A DNA stretch of 64,000 nt from Alligator mississippiensis (GCF_030867095.1 NC_081827.1:24433001-24497000); one strand, 5' to 3'. Positions 9,822-23,185 are shown, counted from the stretch's first letter. Notes: a model not told the origin generated them from the letters alone. A program made the numbers and translations.

Positions 9822-10297
9822 ACCCCAAGTCATTTAAGGCACATTATGCTGCTGAATTTCCTACAGCAGCTGGAATTAATATGCAATACACTGCCGAGGC
9901 ATGCAAACACCAGCACCATTAAAGCAGTGCAAAAGCATTTAGCCCACTTTAACGTGTCGTGCACACACGCCTCTTGTTTCATCTACACATGGCCAAAGAC
10001 ACAACAATGGATATAACTAATGGTGGGAAGGAGCAGAAGAGGGAAACCTAGCAATAACTTTCCTACATTCTACATGGAACATGTCCTAATGTAGGCAAGT
10101 TATTTCCACAATAAGGTTGTTATGAGCATTTTAATTTTTGATTAGGAGATATAAATCATACAACACACTGCTTTCACTGGGGAACAGATTATGGAAATTA
10201 AATGGATTACTGTGCTTCTATAAATGTATTAGTAGAAGATGTCTCCTTCAGATTTGTTTTAGACAACTGAGTGTTAATTATGCTTGCACAAATCACG
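9822..10297. other. Intergenic sequence, nothing recognised
   Basis: AT-rich stretch between the palindrome and the hAT target site. No supported feature. Confidence 0.45.
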
Positions 10298-10540
10298 CTT
10301 CAGGGCAGGGGTCAACAACCCCTGGCACACGTGCCAGAGCATGGCACATAAGATCATTTTGCTCAGCATGCCACCACCAGCTTGGCAGCTGCTGCCAACC
10401 CCAAAGCCTTGGCTGCTTCCAGCAGGTGGCTGGGAGGCTGAAGGACCTGCTGCAAGCAGCTGGGGCTCCACGGCTTGCAGCAGCTACCCAGAGCCTGGGC
10501 TGGCTGCAGCCAGGAGGCTGCAAACAGCTGCACCGGGCTC

Positions 10541-10698
10541 TGGAGCCCCAGCATCAGCTCCAAACCACTGGCAGGTGCACATGCATCTCAGAGTGGATGG
10601 TGGGGAAAGAGGCCTGAGGCAGCACACCCTCTCCCCCACAATCCACTCTTAGGTGCACGTGCACCCACCGATGGTTTGAAGCTGATGCTGGGGCTCCA
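10541..10698. repeat. Imperfect inverted repeat inside the hAT element
   Basis: Arms 10541-10605 and 10634-10698 begin and end with TGGAGCCCCAGCATCAGCT and its near complement. Their inner parts diverge. Confidence 0.7.
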
Positions 10699-11167
10699 AA
10701 GCAGGGGCAGCACCAGCCTCTTCTCAGTGTGGGGGCTGGGTCAGGGCTGGGCTTGGCCAGCCTGGGAGGCTCCACCTCTCCCAGCATTATCACTGATGCT
10801 GCTGCCCACCACTCCCCCATGCAACTGAGCTTGCCCTGCTCCCTCCCTCTCTGAGCCCAGCCCTGGTCCAGCCCCCCGACCGGGAAGAAGTGGGTGCTGC
10901 CCCTGCTGGAAGCGCTGCACCTTTGTGGGCTCAGCTGCATGGGCGTGCAGGCAGCACGGCCAGAGTCCTGGAGTAGGGGGCCCTGCCCAGTCCAGCATGG
11001 CATCCCCACACAGGGAGGAGGGAGCTGGCTGATGGGAGGGCTCCGGCCTGGGGCCTCTGTGGGCTGCTCTGTAACCCAGGGTCTGGCTCCCCAGGGAAAC
11101 ACAAGGGCTGAAGTCGGCTTAAGGCATCATCAGGTCAGTCTTTGCCCTGTGGCCCAGCAGCCCAGCT

Positions 11168-11330
11168 ACATGCGTGTGTGTGTGTGTCTGGTTCTATGTG
11201 TCTCTGTGGTTATGTGTGTCTGCATTTGTGCATGTGCATCTGTGTGTGTCTGGTTTTGTGTGGTTTTTGCATGTGCATGTGTGCACACATGTGCCTGGTT
11301 CTGGGTGTGTGTGTATGCATGTGTAGCAGG
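11168..11330. repeat. TG-rich tandem repeat with TGTCTGGTTCT units
   Basis: TGTGTG tracts alternate with variants of TGTCTGGTTCT. The same unit recurs near 12820-12850 and 13290-13330 within the same hAT element. Any reading frame here is a by-product of the repeat. Confidence 0.75.
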
Positions 11331-12958
11331 CTTACCTTTTTGGGGCTTGGGTTGAGTCCCAGGATCAAGGGTCTGCTGTTTGACTGGTGGAGCCCACCCA
11401 CCAATCCGGAGGCAGCACAAGGGAAGCAATGCCTTGCCCTTTTCCAAAGGGAGGGGGCAAGGAGCAGCTGGACCTGAATCAGAAGTGCGCCAGCCAGGTC
11501 TGGAGAACTTTGGGGGTGGAGCCCCTGAAGAGTATAAAAGGGGAGCATGCTCAGCACACTGGGGAGAAACAACAAGGGACAGCAAGGAGAGAGGAGCTCT
11601 GGAGAAGGTTGTCCTCGGGACCCTGCTTGAGCTTCGTAAGTGCATGAATTGGTGCGTGGGGATCAGGCTCTAGGAGCCGCTTGAGGTGGCTTGAGCCTGC
11701 GAATCCAGCAAGCATCTGGGCAGTCGGCATGCAGATCGGCACATGGAGAGCTGGTCCTAGGAGCAGCTCAAGGCTACTCAGGCCCCACATGGTGTGCAGA
11801 TTGGCACACAGAGAATCCGCCCTGGGAACAGCTCATGGCTGCTCGGACCTCACCCGGTGCATAGGTCGGCGGCGCATGGAGGACCCCGCCTGGGAACAGC
11901 TCGCAGTTGCTTAAGTTAGCCCCAGCCCTAGGCCAAGTGACTGGAGCCCCACAGTGCAGCTCCACCTTTAACTAAAAGAGTCCAAGTGTCCAGAGCAGGG
12001 CCCGGGAAAGGGAGGACCCCCGGTGTGAGACCAGGGAACCGGAGCCTGTAAGGGTTTGGCTCCCGTGAGAGAGAGAGAGCCCTGGGCTGCCCAGTGCAGA
12101 ACGCCAGACCATTGAGGAGAGCCAAAGGCACCACTGGAGAGAGGCTTTCGTGGGATCAGCCTCCAGGGGATGAGCCTTGGCTGCTTCAGAGAAGAAGCGT
12201 GAGTTGCTGGGGAAGCAGGCCCCACAGGGGAGGCGAGCATGGGACAGGAGGGTCTGCCGCCTCCACTCTTCATTATGGGAGGGGTGTGTCCACATCCCAG
12301 GGCCCTAAAGGGGAGGGGCTCCAAGGAAACCCCTCGGGGAGGTACTGAGTGCACTCCCTACTTTGGGTGATTGTTGTTGTGTCAAGGTCTATATAGCTAT
12401 GGGTATCCTTTAAGGGAGTTAATATGGTTCATGTGTTCTTAATGTATTAATATGTATATTTGTATTGTTACTTGGTAGGTCTAGGAAATATTATTATTAG
12501 CTTATTTGGGTTATATAAGTTGATTCCCCATATGTGTTTAACCTTAACTATCTTGTTTAATGTGTTAATTACCTATGCTGTAAATTATATGGTTTATGTG
12601 GATTGTGGGATATTATATGTAGTGTCATATGCTAAGCTTTATTGTAAATATTTCATGTTTTATCTTAAGTATATGTATTTATTATAGTAAGAAATTGTAT
12701 ATAGTTAAGCACTGGGTCCCGGCCTAGCTCTGTAGAGAGGAGAGGGAACTGCTTCATCAGCACCCTGCCTGACCCCCACCACTGTCATTGGAAGACAGTA
12801 CCCAGGCTACACATGTCTGTTCTGTGTGTGTGTGTCTGGTTCTCTGTGTTCAAGCAGTTACTGTGTTAAGGGTGATATCTTTTATTAGACCAACTAGACA
12901 GTTGCAAAAAAACCCTTATTTACAAGCTTTCGGGCACATGTGCCCTTCCTTAGGCATA

Positions 12959-13103
12959 GGAGAATGCAAAGACTGTAAAATTTCTCCCAGGTAAAAATGA
13001 AAATTCATATTTCACAGGAGAGCTGGAGGGTGGTGTAAATTCTCCTGTGAAATATGAATTTTAATTTTTACCTGGGAGAAATTTTACAGTCTTTGCATTC
13101 TCC
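12959..13103. repeat. 63-bp near-perfect inverted repeat
   Basis: Arms 12959-13021 and 13041-13103 are reverse complements with one mismatch seen, separated by 19 nt. The repeat follows a SINE-family fragment (TTTTATTAGACCAAC at about 12880). Confidence 0.9.
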
Positions 13104-13344
13104 TTTCTCCTGGTTGGAAAAGTTCATTTTATGCAAATTAGGCTGGATAAAGGGTGAGGCAGTCTGTTTACCTCAAAGGTGTCCGATGGCAAGCAGGATG
13201 TTGAATTATGCTTATGATGTTTCATATTTCACAGGAGAATCTGCGATAGAAAGGTTCACCTGGGCAAGGAATTTCTGTGTTTGTGCATGTGTGGTTCTGT
13301 GTGTGTGCACGTGTGTCTGGTTCTCTGTGTTTGCATCTATATGT

Positions 13345-13400
13345 GTGGTTTTCTCTCTCTCTCTCCTTCTTTCTCTCTTTCTCTTTTTCTCTCTCTCTGT
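13345..13400. repeat. Pyrimidine (CT)n tract
   Basis: A run of TCTCTC and TTCTCTTT repeats. No other content. Confidence 0.8.
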
Positions 13401-13999
13401 CATCACAACATGCTTAACAAAAAAAGAATACACAACAACAAAGGTAATATATGAAGTTTTACTTATTGTCACCAGGTTTCAAATTTTTAGAAAACCTGGT
13501 ATTTTTTGTAAACCCCCCCCCCCAAATTCAACATTTATGATTATTAGCTATATTAATATGCAGTGCATCCTGCCACATACCCCCCACCGTGGTTTTGTTT
13601 TTCTGGCATGACAGCACTCCGGCACCTTACAAAATTTTTTTGGCACTCCAGCCAAAAACATTGCCTATTCCTGCTTCAGGGAGTATTTCTTGTACATTGT
13701 TGTCAATACCTGACCCTGAGAATATCTGTTGTATTATGAATTTAAATACATCCTTGAATTTGTTCTCCATAACTCAAGTATGACCAGGTTACTGCCTGTC
13801 CCAAATAAAATGATCCAGAATCTCCCATTATTTGCACATGTACAGCTCCATTGTGTGTGACCATACAGATCATTTACCCTTAGAGAATAAACCTTTCTTT
13901 AGCAATGATTACTCTTTCAATGGGTTTATCTTTGCTACTCAGAGCATTTAAGGAAAGTATTAATGGACTTGACTGAGTCTAAAGAATGGAATCCAGAAT

Positions 14000-14437
14000 T
14001 CTAATATTATAAAAGCCTAAATCTGTCTGTCCGTAACGCTTTATTAGCGCTCTGATTGACTGACGGAAACAGCCAATCAGAGTGGAAAGAAGTGTTCTGA
14101 CAGAAGGCAACCAGCTGCCATGATGGTGGGGACACAGGGGACGGAGCGGGGTGGGCGAGCCCAATCCTCCCGTTCCCCCACTGCTGCCATGTTGGCTCAG
14201 GTCCGCTGCTCCCCCTGCTGTGGTGGCCTAGCTTCTCCCCACCCTCAGGCCCGGTCCTCCCCTGCCTTGGGCTTGGGCCTACTCCCCCCCCCCCGGCCGC
14301 TGTGGTGGGGAGGAGGGGAGTGGGCCCCCACCCCAAGTATCAGGGGGTAAAGGGGGAGCGGGTCCGGACAGTGGGGGGCACGGGGCTCCATCCCCGCATG
14401 CTCCCTCCCCCGTCCTTCCTGATGGCCAATTGGCTAG
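14000..14437 (+). mobile_element. Non-autonomous Helitron copy
   Basis: The 5' end TCTAATATTATAAAAGCC is Helitron-like and the 3' end is CTAG at 14434-14437. A short hairpin (CCGTC/GATGG) lies about 12 nt before CTAG. The first 40 bases match the 5' end of the copy at 30616-31692 (minus), including CTGTCTGTCCGTAACGC. The interior is GC-rich with no helicase gene. The expected A|T flanks are not clear here. Confidence 0.65.
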
Positions 14438-15284
14438 CGATATAGAATACCTGACTAAACAAAGAACACATCTTTAAAACTGAAAGATCAGATGTTAATA
14501 ACCTGAATGCTTACCCTAATGGTAGTGGCTTTCAATTAAAAACAATATTGAAAATGAACAAACATTTTCTATTAATATAATTGAAGGAAAAAAGTAATGA
14601 ATACACCACCCGAGAGAGTCCAAGCCCCTTCTTTTCAGAATACTTGTCACAGATTGCATCCCGCCAAAAAGGATTTCCACCTTAACCTGAAGGGACATCC
14701 TTTGTTTCTGATAGGGTAGTTCATTCTCCCTATTTCATTTTTGTACTCTTACCATTATCTATGGAGCTTCAGCATCACCAGGCACTCTGACCCTGCAATC
14801 TACAGTATCATTAATTCTTGCCTTATAATTAATTATTTAGGCCCCAGCTCCTCTAACTCAGTGGGGTTCCCTAGAGATGCAGGAAACTATCCCAAAAGCA
14901 GAATTTATTACAGGATATGACCATATGTCCCAATTCTGCAAACATTTTAGGATATGCTTTTGTGTGGTAATTAGATTGACTGAAGTTCTACACTGGGGTG
15001 AAATCTTGGTTCCACTTAAGACAGTAGAAATATTGAATAGACTTCATTGGGTCCGAATTTTACCTTAGACATCAATGGTATAACTCATCCCTATAATATT
15101 AAGCACATGAAACAATATGTTACTAAATTAAAAGGCAGAAAAAATAGTGACTTCCTGAAGTCTGAAAATGTATTATAAATGGGCAATTATGAAGAAGACT
15201 GTTCGTAAATATTTAGATGAATACAGTATATCCTTTCCCCACACTACTTTTTTGCAATTTTATTATATCAAAATAAACTAATTT

Positions 15285-15372
15285 GAAATGGGAATCAGGA
15301 GGATCTAATTTAATCCTGTCTGAGCTACCCACATACTGTATGACCTTGGGCAATTTATTGAGTTCATTGGGT
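15285..15372 (+). repeat. MIR SINE remnant
   Basis: GGGAATCAGGAGG followed by GTATGACCTTGGGCAA matches the MIR core order. Confidence 0.65.
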
Positions 15373-16675
15373 CAACTACATCCTTGGTGCAACTTAATTG
15401 ATTACAATGGAGTTACTCTGGGGATGAATTTGGTCTCATGCTTCATTCCACACAGCTGGGATATTAAGTAAATGAAAGAATTAAACTACAAATGTAATTG
15501 GAAAACAGTTGCTGCATTTTAACTGTCTTCTGGGGTAATTAAGAAATTCCCAATTATTAGTTGAAAAGTATGAATAAATATTAACACAGTGTAACAACAA
15601 GGTAAACTCTAAAAATCTTACTTTCAGAATTTCTGTCCTACATAATTATTCATCTCAAAAAGGCTTAACTGTCTCTTTCAAAGGGTGTCCTGCTCATTCC
15701 AAACAATTTACAATTTGGGAGGTTTCTTTAGAGGTTTTAGTTTAAAGAGAGAAGTTCTTTTTTAAAATAAAGTTATAAATGACTCATTAATATAATACAG
15801 TGCTATAGAATTTTGCTTTTAGGGTCTTCCAGACATACTGTATCCCAAGATACTTTACAGAGTTAGATAATTAAATTATATTGTTAAATAATAAAAGATA
15901 ATAGCAGTAGACCAGAGTGATTAAAGGAAATAGACAAGGGAGAAAGATATCAATAAAAAGGAGAAATTACAAGAAGTGTTTTTGGACAGAAAGGGCTTAA
16001 AAGGAGCTCAGCTATTACACTAGTAGCCAGATTGTGTGACTAAGCAGAGAATAATTAAATGGACCCAAAATGAGGGGAGCAAAGCAGGGAATAGATTCTA
16101 GCCCATGTCATTCATGAAAGGGGCTGGGAGTGTTTAAAAGAGCAGAAAGGCAATTAAAAAATGGATCCTGAGGGAAATAGAGAGCCGGTGACCTGAAAAC
16201 AAATTACTTACTTTTCTTTTTATTTCTTCAGGCTGTTGGCAAGGTGGGTCTGTTCTTCAAAATAATATGTTTAATCGTAGAATTAGAAGAATTCTACACA
16301 CTGCAGAATGAGGAATTTTAAGTGCAGTTTTACCTGTAGCCCTCTACAAGATTATGAGACTTCCCAAAATGTAATTTTAAAAGCTGAGGATATGAATCTA
16401 AAACAAAAATCTTCCTTGGATGGTGCTGGTGCCAGCATTGCCACCACCCACATTTTCCAGAATAGGCCATCCAGACTCACGCATCTCCCACTTCCCAGGA
16501 TGGTGCCCTAGCCATTGGGCAGTTAAGAATCATAGGGCCTGAAGGGAAGTGAGCAGTATGAAGCATGACTGAGTGAGGAAGTCATTCCCCTGGGCCAGGC
16601 ATGTGCTGTGTTCTGTTTGCTACTCCAAGGCCTGTTTATATATTTTATATTAAAACAAACAATCTTGCCAGAATA

Positions 16676-16745
16676 ACCAGAATCCAGGTTCTCCCCACTC
16701 CCAGCTGAGTACTTTCCTCACTGAGCTACAGAGACAGGCTTTTTC
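16676..16745 (-). repeat. MIR-like SINE remnant
   Basis: On the minus strand, GTAGCTCAGTGAGG is followed by GAGAACCTGGATTC, like a degenerate tRNA-derived SINE head. Confidence 0.35.
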
Positions 16746-17191
16746 TGACTCCAGGACTCTTGGCTGCCCAGTGACCCAGCTGCAACAGGGGGGATGGGGG
16801 TACCCACAAGCACTGCACTAACTGTATTCGGAGGGAACATGGAGTGCTATGCTTTGTCTTGAACTCGGTGTTGTCACTGTCAATCAGATGTTGGGCATGC
16901 TTTGTAAATACCTAACAATTTAAGCACCTCCCAACATGGTTCTGGATTACAGCATTGCATAGGTAGGAATTAGGTGCTTCAGTGCTTCATCTGGATGCCT
17001 CCTGAGTACGTGCACCAGCCAAAGCAGAAACAACTAGACATTTTTTCAAGGCAAAATGGAGGCATCTAAGTAATTTAGCAGCTACCATAGCAGAGGTGAT
17101 CTGGATCACTCTTTGGGACTTTGGCCCCTAAAATCCATGTAAATCTTATTTAGGTGCCTACAAGAATGATTTGGATCTGGACCTCTAGAGC

Positions 17192-17548
17192 CAGTGTCAG
17201 CAACTTACACCTTGCAGGCCAAATCAGCTCGGATTTAGCCCATGAAGGTCTGAGTGAGCGGGGGGGGGGGGGGGGGGGGGGGGATGCTAATTTAAAGGAG
17301 CCATGTTAAAGTAGTAATTTAAAATGGCCACTTAAAGATTCCTGCTCTGTGCCTATGCTGCCAAATTTGGCATTTCCTGTTAGCGTTCTTCATGGCTTTG
17401 GGCAGCACGCGATCAGTGGAAGGGGAGCAGACCAGGGAGGGGTTCGGAGCAGCTGGAGACTGACAGCAGAGCCAGCTTTTCAGCAGCCTGTAATGGTGGC
17501 CTGCTGCAAGTACTTGGTGCACTGCTTTTAAAAGATTGCTAACTTCTG
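17192..17548. mobile_element. Possible hAT MITE containing a poly-G tract
   Basis: The left end CAGTGTCAGCAACTT and right end TTGCTAACTTCTG look like hAT termini. The flanking 8-mers (TCTAGAGC and CCCTAAAG) do not match, so support is weak. Confidence 0.35.
17260..17283 (+). repeat. Run of 24 G
   Basis: An uninterrupted G tract. It could form a G-quadruplex; its length may also be an assembly artefact. Confidence 0.85.
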
Positions 17549-20500
17549 CCCTAAAGGACTGATCCAAAGACACTGAACAAATGGGAGATTTTTCCATTTA
17601 TTTACTTAGGCTTTGTTTCAGGTCCTATCTCTCTGTATCCTTATCTGTAAAATTGGGGTAATAATTCCTACCCCTGTTGGTAAAGCATGTATGCCCTGCC
17701 CCCCTGTATTGAAAACTGTATAAATGTATCTCTTTATTCATGCAGACTTCTTTAGATATTAGTGAGGCTTTATATGGGGAAGAGGGTCTATCCATTCAGT
17801 TCTCAGCAAATAACTAGGACTATGGCTCTATGGAGATCAAATTGGATGCAAGTGCTAAGTATGGGGGGTGGGGGGGGGGTTGGTTCGTTCTGGTACTTCT
17901 GTAACCATTGTAACATAATTTAAAAGAACAGCTTATAAAACTTTTGGGAGTTTAGAGGCTATTAACAAATCCTATGTGGTCAAATTATAATTATACTACA
18001 AATTGTCTATTGGGCTCAAACTGTAATTCAAAAACAAGAGAGGAGGTAAAAATGGTGAGATTAGTAGAAAGCCAAGAATGCAGAAAAAGAAATATTCCTG
18101 TTGAAAAACTAAAATGAGGGAATATCACATGGCATAGTTGTGAGACTTGGAATAAATGTATAACTAGTGGGAAGTTCTGAGAAAGTATTCTGGTTTCATT
18201 TTTCATACCTGATTGGGGAATTATTGTATTATTCTACAATAAAATAAATACATAATATAAATGGTAGGCCTACCAACATAAACAGGCTATCAAGGGCAAT
18301 TGATGACCATGTTCAAAACATGTGATTATGCTAAACCTTAAAGTGTTGCAATCGTGGTACAATGATAGAACTGAAATCAAACAGAAAGTAGTAAGCTGTC
18401 CTCTGAACTTATTAAAACTATTTAAAAAGTATGATAGGAATTTCTATTTCTGGTCCTCTCTTTTAGATTTTAGCTCCTTGTATTAGGGGAAAATACAGGT
18501 TCAGTTTAAAAATTCATGCCTAAGCAAAGGATTCTCTTGTAAACCAAAATCTGTTATATGTACTTGATTAGGAATTTCATACAAAGAAAAGCACCACAAG
18601 GACAGTACTATTGCTTACCATGGTTGCTTAGGAGTATGTTAAATAGCATTGTATCCATCCATCTTATGTAGGATATAAATAACATCCATTTAAAAACTAA
18701 CCATTGATGCCTGTCAAGTCAAGGCAGATAAAATCAATCTCTCTCCTAGTTTGACTTCAGCAGAGTGATGATAATTGTTTGTTGGTGAGTTTATTCAGGG
18801 CACTGAACAAAGAATTTGCCATGGAAACTAACTCTTGTCACAAAACTGGGGAACAAAACTAATCTTTCATTTAAAAGGGATAGCTCCATGTCTTCATATT
18901 ATGAAGGAAGCCTTGAAAATTTGAGCAAAATGAGTCTAGGATGAATCTCAAACAAAGATCTTGAAAGATATGACCTGTCAAATTTCTTGCAACAAGGTTG
19001 TCTGTGAAGCTCAAAAATGACAGTTTAAATGTCAATAGTACCACTTATAGCTACTGATGATGTGAGTAGAAACATTCAGCTAATGTCTTAACCTTATAAT
19101 ACTACACTGTCATGGCTTCTCAGGTTACACAGCCCCAAATGACTCTTAGCCAGCCAGCTGTCAAAACCATCAGCTTTCCCCTTCATACCTTCTATACTGC
19201 AGTTATGAACTTTCAGTAAAAAACCAGTACAATATCTATATGCTACACTATATGGATATGTGGAAGCATCATAAAATAAGGAACTAATGGGATTCTCTGA
19301 TGATCATAATACTTTGTTCATATTTAATTACAAAACTGTGTTTTAAATGTCAATTAAAATTATTTCCAATCTGCTGCACTAGCATGCTGCAGAATTTGAC
19401 CATGTTAACAGTGGAGTTTTACTGATATTTTTGGTGGAGGTGTGCTGCCTGTGAGAAAAAAGCAGGCAGAGAAGCAGCAATAGACCAAGGTGATAATCAG
19501 AACAAGCTCTGGACACAGGGCCCCTAAAATAAGTATGGAGATTATTTTTGGAAGAGTCCTGGCTGTAAGTCTTGGAATTGTGATGTTTGATTCCTCCTGT
19601 TGTTCAGAAAAGCAGGACTGTACATTAATTGGAAGCAAACAAGATTGAATAAAAAAACCACTTGAATCCATCATCAATTTATCCTGCAAGACCCTCAAAT
19701 TAGATAATATCTTGATCAGAAAGGATAACAGTACTAATAAAACTGTCTTGTCTCAATGCTTCTGAAATCTAATTTTAAGGCAATTAGGGAAAATGGAAAT
19801 TAGGTCCTAAGAGATTGAAAAAACATTTTAAGAGATGAGATAAAATTTCAAGAGACTAGGAAATGTCTTTCAAAAGTTCTTGACTGAGTATTTGAATAGT
19901 ACTGTACATTTACTCTACTGTACACGTATTACTGGCATTAATATCCCTTACATCCAAGGAAAGTCCTTTCTTCCTTACACAGATGTTTAAGAAGGAATGC
20001 TGACTGCACTATTGTTGAGTATCCCTTCTTGGTTGAACAGAGGAGGAATAGTGGTTGTCCTGAAGACAGAAGATCATGAGTCAAATTCTGCTGTCACTTA
20101 CAAAACTCCACTGACATCAGTTGAATTACATCAGGGATGATGTTGGCCCTGTGTGTTGTTTTTTTAAAGGAAAAGTTTTCCTTGGCTTCCATGAGTACAG
20201 CTGTATCTTCTTTGCTTGGGGTATTCAGGGATCATCCACTGACAGAATCAGAATATCTACACTGAATTAGGCACTGAAATATTACCCTGGACAACAGGAG
20301 GCAAAGAGACAGCATTTTGCAAGAGTATCTCCCTGTCAAGAAAAGAAAAAAAAAAAAGACTACATTTTAGGAGGATTGTTTTATAGCAAACCTCCTAAAA
20401 GTCAAGGAAAGCCTATATGTTTTTATGTAGTATAAGAAATTCTCCAGAAGGATTTCTTACCCATTTACTGTACCAAAGTCAGTTCTTTTATTTCTCTCTC

Positions 20501-21998
20501 TTTTTTCTGGGAAGAGAAAGGCTGTTATAAACTTTCCTAACTGCCTCTGTTTACTGTCCTGATTAAAGCTGTAGCAGCTCCAGTACTGAGGAATTTGATG
20601 TGTAAGAAAGGTTGCTGTTTTATTATGTGATTGGTTCATACAGTACCTCAAAGAATAAAAGTGAAGGATGAAAACACTACAGCTGAATATTTCGCAAAGG
20701 AAATTCCTAATCACCAGCTTCAAAAAGGAGAGCTCTGTTAATGAGCAAGTGAGATGTCACTGAAGATTGAGCCAACATGCTTTATTTTTTATTTAACCAG
20801 ATTTCCTTATGTCTTAAAGGATTGATGTCAGTGGCCTGTAGGCCTGTCCAATAACTGTCCAGTGATTAATGATGGGGAAAAAGCTATTTGGAATGCAATT
20901 AGCTGTAGAATAACTAATGGATGATAATAATAATAATAATAAACCATGTGGTAATGAACAGTTGTGAAACAAGTAAAAGTTGTACAACACAATCTTTATA
21001 AAGCGTTAGGGATGTATAAATCCAGTAAGTCACATAGAACACATCTGCAAGTGTAATTTTTTTTAAGTTATACTTTTGGACAACTTTGCTAAATTGAAGG
21101 CAATCCCAGGCAGAAGCACTTCAGCATACTCATTAAGTCTATACTATGTCATTGCTTTAATAATATAGCGGATTGTAAATAGACATCTAACATGATGACT
21201 GTGTAAAAACAGTAGATTAGCTAAAGGGAACTGAAATCTTTAATGCATATACAGAGTGCTGCCTTCAGCATTTTTCTTTGTGTTTTTTTCCTGACCAGTG
21301 CTGTTTTGATGTTCAGCTACTGTTCCAGTGTCTCTGAGGTAGCATAAACCTGCGAGCTCTTCAAGGTTATGAGTATAATAACGTCTGCTGCAGAGGAACA
21401 TATCTTGCTGAGAAGAACTTTGTTTTTATTTGGAATAAACTTTTAAAATCTAGTTATACAATAAAAATGATTATCTGGATTTGGTTATATGCTGACACTC
21501 AGAGAGCTGTTGCAGTTTACAAAACTGGGGTTGGGCCCTGGGGTTTGAGTGTTTGCTCTGTTACCTAGGAAGTTTTAAGGGGTTTTGTTGTTGTTGTTTT
21601 TCACTTTAACTGTTACTAAATAGGATTTAAGTGCAAATATTCATTTACAAGTAAATATATACTATTTTGGACCATATTTTACCACTGCATTTAGGCAGAA
21701 TTCCTGGATGATATTGATCTTTGGCATAAAAAACTTAAAGTACAATCTGGCCTTTTTACATCAACCGGTTTACCAGGATTACAATCTACTGTGGACAGGG
21801 TAATCCTGAACTTACCAAAGTCAAGGAAATTTTTTACATAAATGGAGCCAGGATTTTGCCTTTAAAAATTACTGTACTTGGTCAGTCTATCTGAGGAGAT
21901 AACATGATCCAGTAGTAGTGATAGTAGTAATTTCTTTACACCTTTTGCTAGATGAATATAATAAAATTAATAATAAAATTAAATGTATAATATTATAA

Positions 21999-23185
21999 TG
22001 TCACGGCGGGGTCCTGCAGGAGGGCCGTGATCTCCTTAAGGCCCCCTCTTCCATGCCAAGTCGGCCCAAGGGCACCCTCTGATTCTCGCCCGCCACGTCT
22101 TTGATGTTTAAATAAAGTTGGGAGGCTGACTTACACCCTCTGACATGTCTCTATGTTGATTCGGACCCCGTGATTTCCTGGACTCCTCGTGGGTCTTGTC
22201 CTGCAAATGGGTGCTTTGGGGCACCCTAGCCTTATGGGCTATGCGTGGCTCCAACCACACCTTATACCATGCCCCAAGCCTCGCAGTTAGAATGGACGTT
22301 GGTCTGTCACTCTGTCTGCATTCACGCCTGATTCTCGGGCCTCCTCGGGCTGCCCGCTTCTCTGGGGCCTTCTCTGTACTGTTGCCCTCTCTCTGGGGCC
22401 TTCTCAATAATATGGCCCCTCCTCTGGGGTTCTCTGTGGCCATGCTGGGCCTTCTCAATCGTGCCCCCTCTCTGAGGCTCGCCACGCCCGCACTGGGCTT
22501 CTCAATCGTGCCCCCTCTCTGAGGCTCGCCACGCCCGCACTGGGCTTCTCAATCGTACCCCCTTTCTGGGGCTCGCCACACCCATACTAGGGCTTCCCAA
22601 TAGTGCCCCCTTCTCTGGGGCTTGCTACACCCACGCTAGGGCTTCTCAAAAAGTGCCCCTCTCTAGGGCTGGGGTCTATGCACCCCATATGCTGCGCCCT
22701 CCTGGGCGCCGGGGTCCTCACACTCCGCTGTGAGGCCCCTTCGAGGATACTGCGCCCTCACTGGTGCTGGGGTCCCCACACCACTGTGGGTCCCTATGAG
22801 GCCTCCTCCAGCCCCTTATAGCCTCACCCAAACCACCAGTGTAATAAACAACCACAAAACAAACACAAGCCTCTTGGCTATAACATAATGTAAAGCCGCC
22901 TGGCTAAACCACGTTGCACAAATGCCCTAGAGCTGCCATCCATAACTCTGCTCCAGCAGTACCTGCAGGTCTCGCTGCTTCTCGCATCCCTACTCCAGGA
23001 GCTCCTACCTCTCTAGCTACTGGCCTCAGCCGTGGGCTTTGTGAGGGCCAGGCCTTGCCCCTTCCGGTCAGCTGACTTCCTGGTTGCCCCAGGCAACCCA
23101 CAGCTGAGCTCGTTATTCCCTGCTAGGGCTCTTTCCCTGGCAGTTTCTGCCCTCTAGGAGCAGGGCACCCCAGTGCTCTGCGACA
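21999..23185. repeat. Solo LTR (1187 bp)
   Basis: The segment begins TGTCAC and ends GCGACA, flanked by TATAA at 21994-21998 and 23186-23190. AATAAA lies at 22843-22848. It is unrelated to the other LTRs in the window. No internal retroviral sequence adjoins it, as expected after LTR-LTR recombination. The duplication lies in AT-rich sequence, so it is weaker evidence than the termini. Confidence 0.7.
22366..22660. repeat. 47-bp minisatellite inside the solo LTR
   Basis: Units at 22451-22497 and 22498-22544 are identical. Degenerate units lie on both sides, all built on CTTCTCAAT...GTGCCCCCTCTCTG...GCTCGCCAC. Confidence 0.85.

Larger units (their letters stand above)
10306..13673 (+). mobile_element. 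Large non-autonomous hAT element (3.37 kb)
   Basis: CTTCAGGG occurs at 10298-10305 and again at 13674-13681, a perfect 8-bp duplication. The left end (CAGGGGTCAACAACC) and the right end (TTGCCTATTCCTG) resemble the two ends of the 214-bp MITE at 27199-27412, in opposite orientation. The interior is GC-rich repeats, TG tracts, a SINE fragment near 12870 and palindromes; no transposase reading frame is visible. It is either a MITE that grew by nested insertions or a distinct long non-autonomous member. Confidence 0.8.
14438..21993. other. Intergenic AT-rich sequence, no gene seen
   Basis: No exon with conserved coding was recognised on either strand. Smaller items inside (a MIR, a possible hAT MITE, a poly-G tract) are listed separately. 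An (ATA)n microsatellite lies near 20925-20943. Confidence 0.5.

Noticed and set aside
9496-12354. Many overlapping ORFs of 60-180 codons on both strands
   Set aside because: They lie in GC-rich repeats inside or near a hAT element, are low-complexity (Cys/Val or His/Thr runs from TG and CA tracts) and match no family.
22366-22660. Regular repeats that might look like a CRISPR array
   Set aside because: Units are contiguous 47-bp tandem copies without unique spacers, in a vertebrate solo LTR.
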